This document shows positions 1 to 9,401 of a stretch of 64,000 bases of DNA, piece by piece. How positions within the stretch are numbered: position 1 is the first letter of the stretch; every line of letters starts with the position of its first letter. The stretch spans positions 558,001 to 622,000 of the forward strand of contig NZ_AP012330.1 in the NCBI RefSeq assembly GCF_001025215.1, given 5' to 3'. The DNA comes from Bifidobacterium pseudocatenulatum DSM 20438 = JCM 1200 = LMG 10505 (GTDB lineage Bacteria; Actinomycetota; Actinomycetes; Actinomycetales; Bifidobacteriaceae). The notes beneath the pieces are model-generated. The model was given only the letters and a program-made list of their open reading frames with translations, was not told where the DNA came from and made no database searches. Position numbers and translations under genes: made by a program.

Positions 1-2
1 CC

Positions 3-527
3 TTCGGGTCCACGGGACTATCCGCATACCGCGGATACCCGTCCACGATGGCGGAGTATCTGCAAAGCGTCCACGACATCTTCGCGTCCGGGGTCACGAA
101 TGGGCACGATCCGCAGCCCGTGCAGATGCTGTACAGCTGGGACAACGCCTACGTCGGCGAGGCCGAAGGCCCCGAAGGGGAGCAGGGGACCACGCATGTG
201 GCGTCGCCCGTCAACGTCCGTTGCGAGTTCAAGGGGGATGACCTGTACCTGCTGTTCGATTGCCCGACGGAGCTTGCGGACAAGAAGGCGGCCGTCGTGG
301 GCACGGCTGATCTGGGCGTGCCGCGCATCGTGGATGAACGGTATGAGGAGACGGATGGATCCGATATCGTGATCGACACCGACATCGTTGGGCGCCGGCG
401 CGCGGAACTGAGTTCCGTGGGGCCATTCGCTGAGCTTCATCCGGGATCCAACCGTCAGCTGGCCTGGTGTGGCGCGGTCCGGACGACGCACGACGCCTGC
501 CCCTCCTGCGGCGTCAAGGAATGGTGA
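3..527 (+). CDS. C-terminal part of an unidentified protein in the XOS operon
   Basis: The reading frame is open from the window edge, so the gene begins upstream and only about 174 C-terminal residues are seen. An internal ATG at 48 has no convincing ribosome binding site and I do not take it as the start. The visible part is acidic, has no membrane segment, and looks like a beta-rich domain ending in a small Cys-containing tail (ACPSCG). I do not recognise the family. The stop lies 4 bases before the GH43 start codon, so it is very probably co-transcribed with the XOS enzymes. A C-terminal accessory domain of a glycosidase or esterase is possible but unproven. Confidence 0.6.
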   Translation, partial: FGSTGLSAYRGYPSTMAEYLQSVHDIFASGVTNGHDPQPVQMLYSWDNAYVGEAEGPEGEQGTTHVASPVNVRCEFKGDDLYLLFDCPTELADKKAAVVGTADLGVPRIVDERYEETDGSDIVIDTDIVGRRRAELSSVGPFAELHPGSNRQLAWCGAVRTTHDACPSCGVKEW

Positions 528-531
528 GACC

Positions 532-2163
532 ATGAAGATCACCAATCCGGTGCTCACCGGCTTCCATGCGGATCCTTCGATGATTCGCGTCAGAGACACC
601 TATTACATCGCGAACTCCACATTCGAGTGGTTCCCCGGCATCCGCCTGCACGAGTCCAAAGACATGGTGCATTGGAACACGTTGCCGTACCCCTTGGGCG
701 CCGAACAGCTTGACATGCGCGGCGATCCGGCGTCCGGCGGCGTATGGGCGCCCGACTTGTCCTATGCGGACGGAAGGTTCTGGATCGTCTATTCCGATGT
801 TCATATCGTCAACGGCGCGTTCAAGGACGTCGTCAACTACCTGACGACCGCCGAGGACATCCGCGGGCCGTGGTCGAAGCCGCTTCGTCTGAACGGCGTC
901 GGATTCGACGCCAGCCTGTTCCACGACGACGACGGCCGCAAATATCTGGTGCAGCAGACGTGGGACCATCGTGAATACAAGCATCAGTTCCACGGCATCA
1001 CGCTGACCGAGTTCGACACGGCGACGATGCGGCTGAAGCCGGAGACGGCCCGCACGATCTGGATGGGCGACGATGTCAAGCTCGTCGAGGGGCCGCATCT
1101 GTATAAGATCAACGGCTGGTACTATCTGTTCTGCGCCGAGGGCGGAACGGTATGGACTCATCAGGAATCCGTGGCCCGCTCCCGCACGCTCGACGAGCTG
1201 TCGTTCGAGGCCTCGCCCACGAACCCGTTCATCACGAACTTCGACATCCCAGGCAGCTACCTGCAGAAGCAGGGCCACGGCGCGCTGGTGGACACCCCGT
1301 CCGGCGAATGGTACTACGCGTCGCTGTGCGGCCGCCCGTGGCATCACGAGACAGAGTCGTTCACCGACCCGCGCGGCTGGTGCACGCTGGGTCGTGAGAC
1401 CTCAATCCAGAAGGTCGAGTGGGCTGAGGATGGTTGGCCGTACATCGTCGGCGGTCATGGCGGCGAACGTTATGTGGAGGCGCCGAAGGACGCGATCGAG
1501 ACAGTCGCGCCCGCAAGCCGCGATCAGCACGACGAGTTCGACGCCGACGTGCTCGGTCTCGACTGGAACACGTTGCGTGTGCCGTTCGACGAGAAGATGG
1601 GCTCGGTCGGCGGCGGCAGCCTGAAGCTGATCGGCCAGGGCTCGCTGTGCAACACGTTCGACCTGTCGCTGGTGGCCCGCCGCTGGCAGGCGTTCGATTT
1701 CGACGCCGAGACCTGCGTGGCGTTCGATCCGAAGACCTACCAGGCGATGGCCGGTCTGACGAACTACTACAACGACCAGCATTGGTCGTGGGCGTTTGTC
1801 ACGTACGACGAGGACCGCAAGTGCCGCGTGATCGAGGTGGCGCAGAACGACCGCAACAATTACACCTCGTTCTTGCGCGAGAACGCCGTAGTGGTGCCCG
1901 AGGGCGTCGATCGCGTATGGCTGCGTGCCAAGGTGCGCACCCAGTGGTACGCCTACGAATACTCGTTCGACGGTGAGACCTGGACCGAATTGCCGGTCAG
2001 GCTCGACGCGAGGATCCTCTCCGACGACTACGTGAACCAGACGTACGGCGGCTTCTTCACCGGTGCCTTCGTGGGTCTGGCCGCGGTCGACTATTCCGGC
2101 TACGGCGAAGTGGCCACCTTTGACCACTTCGACTACCGGGAAATTTCTGGGATGGAAGACTGA
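532..2163 (+). CDS. GH43 beta-xylosidase / alpha-L-arabinofuranosidase, copy 1 (intracellular)
   Basis: The 543-residue protein has no signal peptide, so it should act on imported XOS in the cytoplasm, releasing xylose from non-reducing ends. It has a five-bladed propeller (about 1-310) and a C-terminal beta-sandwich (about 320-543). The GH43 catalytic set is in place: general base Asp14 (HADPS), pKa modulator Asp126 (GFDAS) and general acid Glu186 (VEGPHLY). This spacing matches the subfamily-11 XynB-type xylosidases. The start at 532 gives the conserved MKITNPVLTG opening. It is a close paralogue of the gene at 27613-29244, with the same length and colinear throughout. Subfamily and substrate are inferred from family knowledge; arabinofuranosidase side activity is common here. 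Confidence 0.92.
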   Translation: MKITNPVLTGFHADPSMIRVRDTYYIANSTFEWFPGIRLHESKDMVHWNTLPYPLGAEQLDMRGDPASGGVWAPDLSYADGRFWIVYSDVHIVNGAFKDVVNYLTTAEDIRGPWSKPLRLNGVGFDASLFHDDDGRKYLVQQTWDHREYKHQFHGITLTEFDTATMRLKPETARTIWMGDDVKLVEGPHLYKINGWYYLFCAEGGTVWTHQESVARSRTLDELSFEASPTNPFITNFDIPGSYLQKQGHGALVDTPSGEWYYASLCGRPWHHETESFTDPRGWCTLGRETSIQKVEWAEDGWPYIVGGHGGERYVEAPKDAIETVAPASRDQHDEFDADVLGLDWNTLRVPFDEKMGSVGGGSLKLIGQGSLCNTFDLSLVARRWQAFDFDAETCVAFDPKTYQAMAGLTNYYNDQHWSWAFVTYDEDRKCRVIEVAQNDRNNYTSFLRENAVVVPEGVDRVWLRAKVRTQWYAYEYSFDGETWTELPVRLDARILSDDYVNQTYGGFFTGAFVGLAAVDYSGYGEVATFDHFDYREISGMED

Positions 2164-2166
2164 TAG

Positions 2167-2205
2167 ATGGTCGTTTCGCGGGATGTCTTCCCGCGAAACG
2201 ACCAT
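2167..2205 (+). terminator. Perfect 16-bp stem-loop after the GH43 gene
   Basis: Two 16-base arms (2167-2182 and 2190-2205) are exact reverse complements around a 7-base loop. No T run follows, so a classical intrinsic terminator is not certain. It may instead attenuate or stabilise the 3' end of the GH43 message inside the operon. Confidence 0.55.
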
Positions 2206-2266
2206 ATCAATAATCAGTATTGTTTTGGCGCATGATGGCAACGTTTTGCGAAGATATGAGAACGAT

Positions 2267-4384
2267 ATGAGCAGTGAAGTATGCAATGAGGTAGGAATGG
2301 CTCTGGAATGTTCCGCCCGACGAGCCGACGGCGCGGGACGGTATGTGCGTCTTGATGAATGCGGTCTTGCCGTCGAAGTCGACTGGCACGGAGGAAACGG
2401 GTCCCCCGCCGATCCGTGGCGTTGCACGGTAACGGTGCGCAATGACGGCTCCGTTGCGTTCGAAGGGGTCGTTCGCATCGATATCCCGATTCGGGCTGAC
2501 GGTGAACCGCGGTTCTTCCTGCCAGGGTTCATGTATGGGCGTAATCGTGGAGAGGCGCCGCTGCGAACCGCGACGAAATTTCCCCGGCTTCGTGAACGGA
2601 GCGAACTGCCAGCCTCATCATGGTGGATGATTCGAGGAGACAGGCTGTCCAATCCATGTGCATTGGCCGTGACCCGTTCCCGTGTCGTCGGTGTGGTGTC
2701 CAGCCCCTATCTGGTTGACCGCGGTGATGGGATGTTGGTCGGACATGAGGCATGTGATGAACTGCCTTTCGTCCAGTATGCGGGATTCAGCTGCATGTTG
2801 CCGACGCCTGGAATCGTGCCCTGCGACGACCACGCCTCGGTGGGCGTGACTATCGGCTATGAGAACGCGCCCTGGTTGTTCGTCAGCTCGACGGATATCC
2901 GCGAACGTCCTGACTCGGCGGAAGGGCCGATTACACTGGCGCCTGGAGGCGCGGCGATTATGCGCTTGGACGTCGTCGACGCTCCCGCCCGGGATGAACG
3001 GGCTATCATACCGGTGCTGGAAACCGTATACCGTCGTTTTCATGAACCGCCGCGTCAGGTCGGCGCTCCCGCTCGGGCTATACGCGACATTGCAGTCGCC
3101 GTTGATAGAGACGCGTGGCTGGAGGACGAACACATGTACGCGGGGTTTGTCTTCGACCATCATAGTCCGGGAGATGAGATCATCGAAGGTAAGCCGTATA
3201 TGTACCGCCGGTTGGGATCGAGTAGTTGGACCAACGGCATGGCCTCCGCGGTACCGATGTTGGCGTCGGCTTGGCGGTTGGGGGACGATGCTATGCGTCG
3301 TCACGCCCTCGACGGCATCGAGCATATCATCCAACATTGCATCAACCCGACGAACGGATTGCCCTACACGGCGGTGGAACATGAGCGGTGGAGCAACCGC
3401 GGTTGGTGGTTCGACGGACTGTCCAATCCCGGACACAGCGGGTACCTTGTCGGGCAGACGATGTACTCGGCGTTGCGGGCGTGGCAGATCGAACGGCGGT
3501 TCGGCGGAATCGATCACTCGGACTGGCTGAAGATCATCGGGAACGTCATTCCCCGATTGGCGGCAGGGCGCAATGCGGTTGGCGAATACCCATTCGTGTT
3601 CGATGAGATGGACGGCTCAGGAGCCGAGTACGAATCGTTCGGCGGTGTGTGGTGTCTGGCCGCATCCGCGTATTGGGCTTTGCTGACCGGCGACCACTCG
3701 GATCTGGATGGGATGCTCCTATCCGAACGTCATTATCATAACCGGTACGTGGCGCATATGGAATGCTATGGTGCGCCGCTGGATACATCGAAAGCCGTGG
3801 ATTCCGAAGGTATATTGGGGTATATCAAGGCGGTCGGATGCCTATACGCCATTACCGGAGACGCTATGTATCTTGACCGGATGCGAGAGGCGTTCGCCTA
3901 TGAATGCAGTTTCCGTTTTTGCTGGAATTCGCCCGTTGGCGTACCGCCTCTGAACGAAGTCGGCTGGTCGAGTTGCGGAGGCAGCGTCACTTCGACCAGT
4001 AACGCCCATATCCATCCGATGTCAAGTGTGGCCATCGAGGATATGGTTTATTACCTCCGATATCGGAACGACACATATATCGCGTCGCGTTTGTGCGATG
4101 CGGTCGGCTGGAGCTGCCAGACATATAACCTCAAGGATGGTGAGTACGGATATGGGCGGGTCGGCTGGATGTCGGAACGGTTTTGTCACTGCCAGGGGTT
4201 TTTGGACGAGAGGTACCCGGATGGAAGCCTGTGCAGCACGTGGCGTTGTCTGATGCCTTGGGCGGCGGGAGCGATCTTGGACGGTCTGACGGGTCTGTAC
4301 TGGGACGTCATGCCGCATGATGAGTTGCCAACCGTCACCATGGTATCGCGGGCGATGGGTTGCGTCCATGATGAGAAAGGATGA
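2267..4384 (+). CDS. Uncharacterised 705-residue protein, probable beta-sandwich plus alpha/alpha-toroid enzyme
   Basis: I cannot assign this protein to a named family. It has no signal peptide or membrane segment. Residues 1 to about 260 look beta-rich with a strand/turn pattern and a Gly/Arg-rich loop (FLPGFMYGRNRG). Residues about 280-700 are helical and Trp/Tyr/His-rich, with repeated short helix signatures (SSWTNGMASAVP, GVWCLAASAYW, IHPMSSVAIEDM) like the (alpha/alpha)6 toroids of sugar-acting hydrolases and lyases. It lies between the GH43 and GH8 genes and stops 4 bases before GH8, which argues for a job on XOS, perhaps removing a side group. ATG 2267 is used; ATG 2297 has a better Shine-Dalgarno (GAGGT) and is the alternative. 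Confidence 0.75.
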   Translation: MSSEVCNEVGMALECSARRADGAGRYVRLDECGLAVEVDWHGGNGSPADPWRCTVTVRNDGSVAFEGVVRIDIPIRADGEPRFFLPGFMYGRNRGEAPLRTATKFPRLRERSELPASSWWMIRGDRLSNPCALAVTRSRVVGVVSSPYLVDRGDGMLVGHEACDELPFVQYAGFSCMLPTPGIVPCDDHASVGVTIGYENAPWLFVSSTDIRERPDSAEGPITLAPGGAAIMRLDVVDAPARDERAIIPVLETVYRRFHEPPRQVGAPARAIRDIAVAVDRDAWLEDEHMYAGFVFDHHSPGDEIIEGKPYMYRRLGSSSWTNGMASAVPMLASAWRLGDDAMRRHALDGIEHIIQHCINPTNGLPYTAVEHERWSNRGWWFDGLSNPGHSGYLVGQTMYSALRAWQIERRFGGIDHSDWLKIIGNVIPRLAAGRNAVGEYPFVFDEMDGSGAEYESFGGVWCLAASAYWALLTGDHSDLDGMLLSERHYHNRYVAHMECYGAPLDTSKAVDSEGILGYIKAVGCLYAITGDAMYLDRMREAFAYECSFRFCWNSPVGVPPLNEVGWSSCGGSVTSTSNAHIHPMSSVAIEDMVYYLRYRNDTYIASRLCDAVGWSCQTYNLKDGEYGYGRVGWMSERFCHCQGFLDERYPDGSLCSTWRCLMPWAAGAILDGLTGLYWDVMPHDELPTVTMVSRAMGCVHDEKG

Positions 4385-4388
4385 AACA

Positions 4389-5522
4389 ATGGGTGCGGGA
4401 GCCATGGGTCATATGGAGACCAGCATGTTCGAACAGTGCGGGTACGGCCGCGAGGCCATCCAGGCCCGGCTGGAACGCAACTGGACCGAGATGTTCGAAG
4501 GTCCGGACAAGATCTACTGGGAGAACGACGAGGGCCTTGGCTACGTGATGGACACCGGCAACCACGACGTGCGCACCGAAGGCATGAGCTATGCGATGAT
4601 GATCGCCGTGCAGTACGACCGCAAGGACGTGTTCGACAAGCTGTGGGGCTGGGTCATGAAGTACATGTTCATGACCGAGGGCTTGCACAAGGGCTACTTC
4701 GCCTGGTCCGTGGACCTCAGCGGCGTGCCGAACGCCGACGGCCCGGCCCCCGACGGCGAGGAGTACTTCGCGATGGCGCTGTTCCTGGCCTCCGGGCGCT
4801 GGGGCGATGGCGAGGGCGTGTACGAGTACTCCCGCCACGCCCGCTCGATCCTGCATACCTGCGTGCACCGGGGCGAGGATGGCGAGGGCTACCCGATGTG
4901 GAATCCGGAGAACCATCTGATCAAGTTCATCCCGGAAACCGAATGGACCGACCCGTCCTACCATTTGCCGCACTTCTATGAGGTATTCGCACAGCGTGCC
5001 GACGAGGCCGACCGCCCGTTCTGGCGCGAGGCCGCTGCCGCCAGCCGTCGGTATCTGGTCACCGCCTGCCATCCGGAAACCGGTATGAACCCCGAATACT
5101 CAAACTATGATGGCACGCCGCATGTCGACGAGCGCGACCACTGGCACTTCTATTCCGACGCCTACCGCACCGCCGGCAACATCGGGCTGGACTGCCTGTG
5201 GAACGGCGTCGTGCCCGAGCTGTGCGATGCGAATGCGCGTCTGCAGCGTTTCTTCCTCGAACACGACCGCACCTGCGTCTACGCGGTCGACGGCACGCCG
5301 GTGGACGAGACCGTGCTGCACCCGGTCGGCTTCATCGCCGCCACCGCCGAGGGCTCGCTCGCCGCGATGCACTCGCAGGAGCCGGACGCGCTCGATAATG
5401 CGATCCGCTGGGTGCGCCTGCTGTGGGACACGCCGATCCGCACCGGCACGCGCCGCTACTACGACAACTTCCTCTACGCGTTCGCGTTCCTCGCGCTCGC
5501 GGGCGAATACCGCGTGTGGTGA
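4389..5522 (+). CDS. GH8 reducing-end xylose-releasing exo-oligoxylanase (Rex)
   Basis: This 377-residue cytoplasmic enzyme should release xylose from the reducing end of XOS of three or more units (EC 3.2.1.156), complementing the non-reducing-end attack of GH43. The length fits the Rex group (about 380). The expected general acid is Glu64 in the motif NHDVRTEGMSY, and the second catalytic region HFYSDAYRTAGNIGLD is clear. The start at 4389 has GAAAGGA seven bases upstream, and the gene follows the preceding stop by 4 bases. In-frame ATGs at 4404, 4413 and 4425 are less likely starts. Bifidobacterium adolescentis RexA is the obvious characterised relative. Confidence 0.93.
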   Translation: MGAGAMGHMETSMFEQCGYGREAIQARLERNWTEMFEGPDKIYWENDEGLGYVMDTGNHDVRTEGMSYAMMIAVQYDRKDVFDKLWGWVMKYMFMTEGLHKGYFAWSVDLSGVPNADGPAPDGEEYFAMALFLASGRWGDGEGVYEYSRHARSILHTCVHRGEDGEGYPMWNPENHLIKFIPETEWTDPSYHLPHFYEVFAQRADEADRPFWREAAAASRRYLVTACHPETGMNPEYSNYDGTPHVDERDHWHFYSDAYRTAGNIGLDCLWNGVVPELCDANARLQRFFLEHDRTCVYAVDGTPVDETVLHPVGFIAATAEGSLAAMHSQEPDALDNAIRWVRLLWDTPIRTGTRRYYDNFLYAFAFLALAGEYRVW

Positions 5523-5550
5523 ATATGGCTGAAACAAGGAGTTGGACACA

Positions 5551-7419
5551 ATGAAATCGACATTGCATATCAATCCGTTGTTCGGTGAAGGATGCGTGCT
5601 GCAATCTGGCATGCCGGTGAGGATCTGGGGTGGTGGCCGCCCCGGTTCCACGATCGAGGTCTCGGTCGCGGAACGGCGTGCCGATGCCATCGTCGACGCC
5701 GATGGCGCGTGGACGGTCACGCTCGAACCGTTGGACGCTGGTGGTCCCTATCGCATGACGGTCAGTGAAACGTCGGAAGCGGCGACGCGGGAATCATTGA
5801 GCCATGACGTTTATGCGGGCGAGGTGTTCATTTGCGCCGGACAGTCGAATATGGAATATCAGATGGAATTTCTGCACTGGCGTTATCCGTCCGAATTCAC
5901 GCGTGAAGCCGACTCGCTGCTGCGACATTGCAAAGTGCCGGTCAGATTCGATTTCCACGGGCCGCGTCATGAATTCGATGAACCGGTACAATGGGTTGGC
6001 GCTGCATCGGATACCCTTGATGAGTTCACTGGAATCGGCTACTTTTTTGGACGTATGATTCGGGAATCGTTCGGTGTGCCGGTCGGTCTGCTTAATATCA
6101 CGCTCGGCGGCTCACCGATCGAATCATGGATGGATGAGGAGACACTCGCTGCATGGCCGAGGATGCTCACTGATCTGGCACCATACCGGAATGATGATGA
6201 AGCCCGTGTGCGCAATGAGTCTAGCATTGAGGCCCGCACCCGGTGGCATGAAGATCTGCGTGTGCGAGAAGTCAACCGATGGAATGAGGATGCGGAAACC
6301 GGAACCGTGAACCTGCCCGCATTCCTGTCGGATGCCGATCCTCGTCTAGCTGGGTTCCGCGGTGTGATCCGCTTGCGGCGTACGGTTATGTTGCCGACGT
6401 ATGCGGTTGGACGGCCTGCTGTGCTGCACTTGGGGGCGATGGTTGATTCGGACATCACCTATGTGAATGGTGTTGAAGTGGGGCGGTCCGAGCACCAGTA
6501 TTTCTCCCGTGACTACGTTGTCCCGGAGAATGTGCTGAAGGCCGGCCCCAACGATGTAGAAGTACGGCTGGTGTGCGAACGCGGCACGGGCCGGTTCACT
6601 CCCGGTAAGCGCATGCATCTGGATGTGGGCGATGACTCGTTCGATCTGAGCGGAGCTTGGCGGTACATGATCGGTGCCGAAATCGATGAGGATTGTCCGA
6701 CGGAAGATTCCCTGCAGTGGAAGCCATTAGGCCTGTACAACGGCATGACCGCGACCTGCGCCGGGTACGGCGCCCGTGCGGTGCTCTGGTATCAGGGTGA
6801 ATCCAATACTGGTGATGTGGCCGATGAGTATGGGCATATGCTTACGGCGATGATCGGCTGCTGGCGACATGCTTGGGATCAAGAACGATTGCCGTTCCTG
6901 ATTGTGCAGTTGCCGGTATTTTCAATCGACAATGTCGAGGATGGTGGATGGGCCTTGGTGCGGCAGCATGAATGGCAGGTGTCGAAGACCGTTGATGATG
7001 GGGCAACAGTGGTTGCGCTCGACGCCGGTGAATGGAACGACCTGCATCCGTGGAACAAGCGTGTGGTCGCCGAGCGGTTGTTCCATGCGGCCTGCGGTCT
7101 TGTCTATGGTAAAAATGACGCACCGAAATCACCTGAGCCGAAGTCCGCGGTGTTGACAGACGGTGAGCTCGTCATCGACTTTGCAGGTGGTCCGTTATAC
7201 ACCTTGGACGGGGACGAACCGCGCGAATTCGAGCTTGTTTGGGAGGACGGCTCCGTGCATGCCGTCTCCGGGCGCGTTGAAGGCGACAAGGTCGTCATTC
7301 GTGTGCCCTGGCGTAAGCCGACATCCATCCGATATGCGTGGAGTAATGCGCCCGGTCGTGGTCTACTGTGTTCGGGGAAGGGTATGCCTGTGCCACCGTT
7401 CGCCATGCCGATTGAGTAG
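5551..7419 (+). CDS. SASA-family (sialate O-acetylesterase-like) carbohydrate esterase, copy 1
   Basis: The 622-residue protein belongs to the SGNH-like family first described for sialate 9-O-acetylesterase. In this setting it probably removes acetyl groups from xylo-oligosaccharides. The nucleophile Ser99 sits in CAGQSNMEYQ; the block LWYQGESNTGD and the acid/base motif NDLHP near residue 495 complete the active site. An inserted beta domain (about 250-380) interrupts the hydrolase fold, as in other SASA members. There is no signal peptide, so it is cytoplasmic. AAGGAG at 5536-5541 selects ATG 5551 rather than the TTG at 5542. It is the last gene of the 3-7419 cluster and is paralogous to 29331-31295. 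Acetyl-xylan specificity is inferred from context only. Confidence 0.85.
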   Translation: MKSTLHINPLFGEGCVLQSGMPVRIWGGGRPGSTIEVSVAERRADAIVDADGAWTVTLEPLDAGGPYRMTVSETSEAATRESLSHDVYAGEVFICAGQSNMEYQMEFLHWRYPSEFTREADSLLRHCKVPVRFDFHGPRHEFDEPVQWVGAASDTLDEFTGIGYFFGRMIRESFGVPVGLLNITLGGSPIESWMDEETLAAWPRMLTDLAPYRNDDEARVRNESSIEARTRWHEDLRVREVNRWNEDAETGTVNLPAFLSDADPRLAGFRGVIRLRRTVMLPTYAVGRPAVLHLGAMVDSDITYVNGVEVGRSEHQYFSRDYVVPENVLKAGPNDVEVRLVCERGTGRFTPGKRMHLDVGDDSFDLSGAWRYMIGAEIDEDCPTEDSLQWKPLGLYNGMTATCAGYGARAVLWYQGESNTGDVADEYGHMLTAMIGCWRHAWDQERLPFLIVQLPVFSIDNVEDGGWALVRQHEWQVSKTVDDGATVVALDAGEWNDLHPWNKRVVAERLFHAACGLVYGKNDAPKSPEPKSAVLTDGELVIDFAGGPLYTLDGDEPREFELVWEDGSVHAVSGRVEGDKVVIRVPWRKPTSIRYAWSNAPGRGLLCSGKGMPVPPFAMPIE

Positions 7420-7434
7420 AGAAGACGCGCCGAA

Positions 7435-7560
7435 ACCGGATGTTCGCCGTTCGACCAAGTCGGGACGTGGCCGAACGACGAACTTGCTATCGGATGTCTT
7501 GAGCAATTCCAAGAGGTAGCGGAGCGTATAGAAGTCTGTTGGGCAGAATGATCGGTTCGA
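7435..7560 (-). pseudogene. Possible C-terminal remnant of a LacI-family regulator
   Basis: On the minus strand one frame reads LLELLKTSDSK followed by VVRPRPDLVERRTSGFG. This resembles the usual end of LacI-family sugar regulators (helix, then a short strand of the type RPELIERRT). No DNA-binding or effector domain is present; the upstream side runs straight into the alcohol dehydrogenase gene on the other strand. If real, a regulator has been deleted down to its last 35-40 residues. The call rests on a short motif and is weak. Confidence 0.3.
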
Positions 7561-7620
7561 CGATTTCGCCGTTCGCCGAATCCATTGCGTAACCGAGCCG
7601 TTCATGAAAGGAATGAACAT

Positions 7621-8822
7621 ATGAGAAACTTCATCTTCCACAATCCCGTCAAGATCTATTTCGGAGAAGGTCAGGTCTCGCATGTGGCCGAGGAGGCCAG
7701 GTCTCGCCCCGGTGCCGCGTGCTGCTGGTCTACGGCGGCGGCTCGATCAAGCGCAACGGTGCCTATGACGATGTGACGGCCGCGCTGCGCGAGGCCGGCA
7801 ACGAGGTCATCGAACTCTCCGGCGTGACCCCGAACCCGCGACTCGACAAGGTCTTCGAAGGCGTGAACCTGGTTCGGGAGCACGGGGTGAACCTGATCCT
7901 GGCTGTCGGCGGCGGCTCGGTCATCGACTGCGCCAAGTTCATCTCGCTGGGTTCCGGCCTGGGCGAGGACGAGGACCTCTGGTACGACTACGTCGAAACC
8001 GGCAAGCCCGCCCCCGAAAACCTTGTGCCGCTCGGCGTGGTGCTGACCACCGCCGTCACCGGCTCCGAGATGGGCGGCGTGGCTGTGCTCACCAACTGGG
8101 CCCGCAACCGCAAGCTCGGCTACACATCCTTCCCGCTGACGCCGAAGTTCTCGGTACTCGACCCGACCTATCTGCTCACCCTGCCGGCTGAACAGACCAC
8201 CTACGGATTCGTGGACATGTTCTGCCACACCTGCGAACAATATTTCTCGCTACCCAGCGACGACAATCTCTCCGACGAGATGGCCGAGGCCATCCAACGG
8301 CATATCCTGCGCTCCTGGCGCGCCTGCCGTCGCCATCCGCGCAGTTATGAGGCCCGTAGCAACGCGATGTGGGATTCCACGTTCGCGCTCAACCGCGTCA
8401 TCTCGCGTGGCAAGGAGGAGGATTGGGTCACGCACGGCATCGAGCATGCGCTCTCCGCCTACTTCGACATCTCGCACGGCGCCGGCCTGGCCGTGGTCCA
8501 TCCGCACTGGATGAAGTACGTCTACACCTCACGCCCCGAAGCCACCGCACGCTTCGCCCGCTGGGCGGTGAACGTGTGGGGCGTGGACTCGACCGGCAAA
8601 TCCGAGCGCGAGGTGGCCGAGGAGGGCATCGAGCACTACGTCGACTTTCTGCGTCTGGTCGGTGCCCCGCTCACCCTGTCCGAGGTCGGCATTCCAGCCG
8701 ATCCGGCCACGCTGGACAAGCTCGCCGACCATGCCGGCGACGTCGGCGGCTCCTACCGCCGCATCACCCGCGACGATGCGCGCGCCATCCTCGCCTTGTG
8801 CGTGACACCGGTCGTGTTCTGA
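7621..8822 (+). pseudogene. Iron-containing alcohol dehydrogenase, broken by a single-base frameshift
   Basis: Family III NAD(P)-dependent alcohol dehydrogenase, BDH/YqhD-like, which would reduce aldehydes or ketones in the cytoplasm. The N-terminus starts at ATG 7621 (MRNFIFHNPVKIYFG) in one frame; from about 7719 the protein continues in the next frame with LLVYGGGSIKRNG, the cofactor motif GGGSVIDCAKF and the metal-ligand region HGIEHALSAYFDISHGAG. Adding one C after 7716 restores an unbroken protein of about 400 residues. Everything downstream is intact, so the lesion is recent or is a sequencing or assembly error. It lies 200 bases after the esterase and may belong to the same metabolic island. 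Confidence 0.85.
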
Positions 8823-9401
8823 GGATGTATCAAGGTGTATCGAGGGATGGAGGCGCCGAAGACTTGATATCCACACCTGCCGTATACACGTCTATGACCA
8901 CACATTTTGCCCTCCACCTGTACATCGATACGCAGCCGCCACGGTGTACGGGGAGGGCAAGCCGTACATGGATGTGCGATGAAAGGCGGCATCTCCGCTT
9001 CGGTGGCGGGGCAGGCTTTCATCGCCACCGAAGCCGTTGCCGGTCACATGATTCGGCATATGCCAATGTCGAGCGGCCTTATTACCCCGCTCTCGGCGGG
9101 GTGCGGAAGTCCTTGAAGCGTTGGATTGCGCTTCCATACCATTCCGCGGCGGAATCGGACTTGGCATAACGGTTTGGTTTCGCCGTTTTGCTATGGTATC
9201 TCGGCTGTGGCATGGTACGGGGCACCGTTATCAGGTGCTATGGTGTTCCGTATCGGGATCGGGTGGTACGGAACACCAATCGCCGAGTGTTGCAGAACCT
9301 GTACCGCAAAGGGGCGGCCTTCCGGTTGTGATTTCGATCGTGAACAGCCTTGTCGCCCCGATGGGAGGCGTCACCGTTGGTGGCCGCATATTATCGGGGC
9401 G
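8823..9401. other. 579-base gap without a convincing gene; two stem-loops
   Basis: This gap lies between the alcohol dehydrogenase (+) and nucleoside hydrolase (-) genes, which converge here. No frame shows a recognisable protein with a start site. A short GC-rich hairpin (ACCCCGC/GCGGGGT, about 9083-9101) and a larger 12-base-pair inverted repeat (9241-9278) are present and probably end transcription from both sides. The rest looks like decayed or non-coding sequence. Confidence 0.5.
9241..9278. terminator. Inverted repeat between convergent genes
   Basis: The arms TGGTGTTCCGTA (9241-9252) and TACGGAACACCA (9267-9278) pair perfectly across a 14-base loop. The position fits a terminator for the leftward nucleoside hydrolase gene or for rightward read-through, although neither side has a strong T run. 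Confidence 0.45.
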
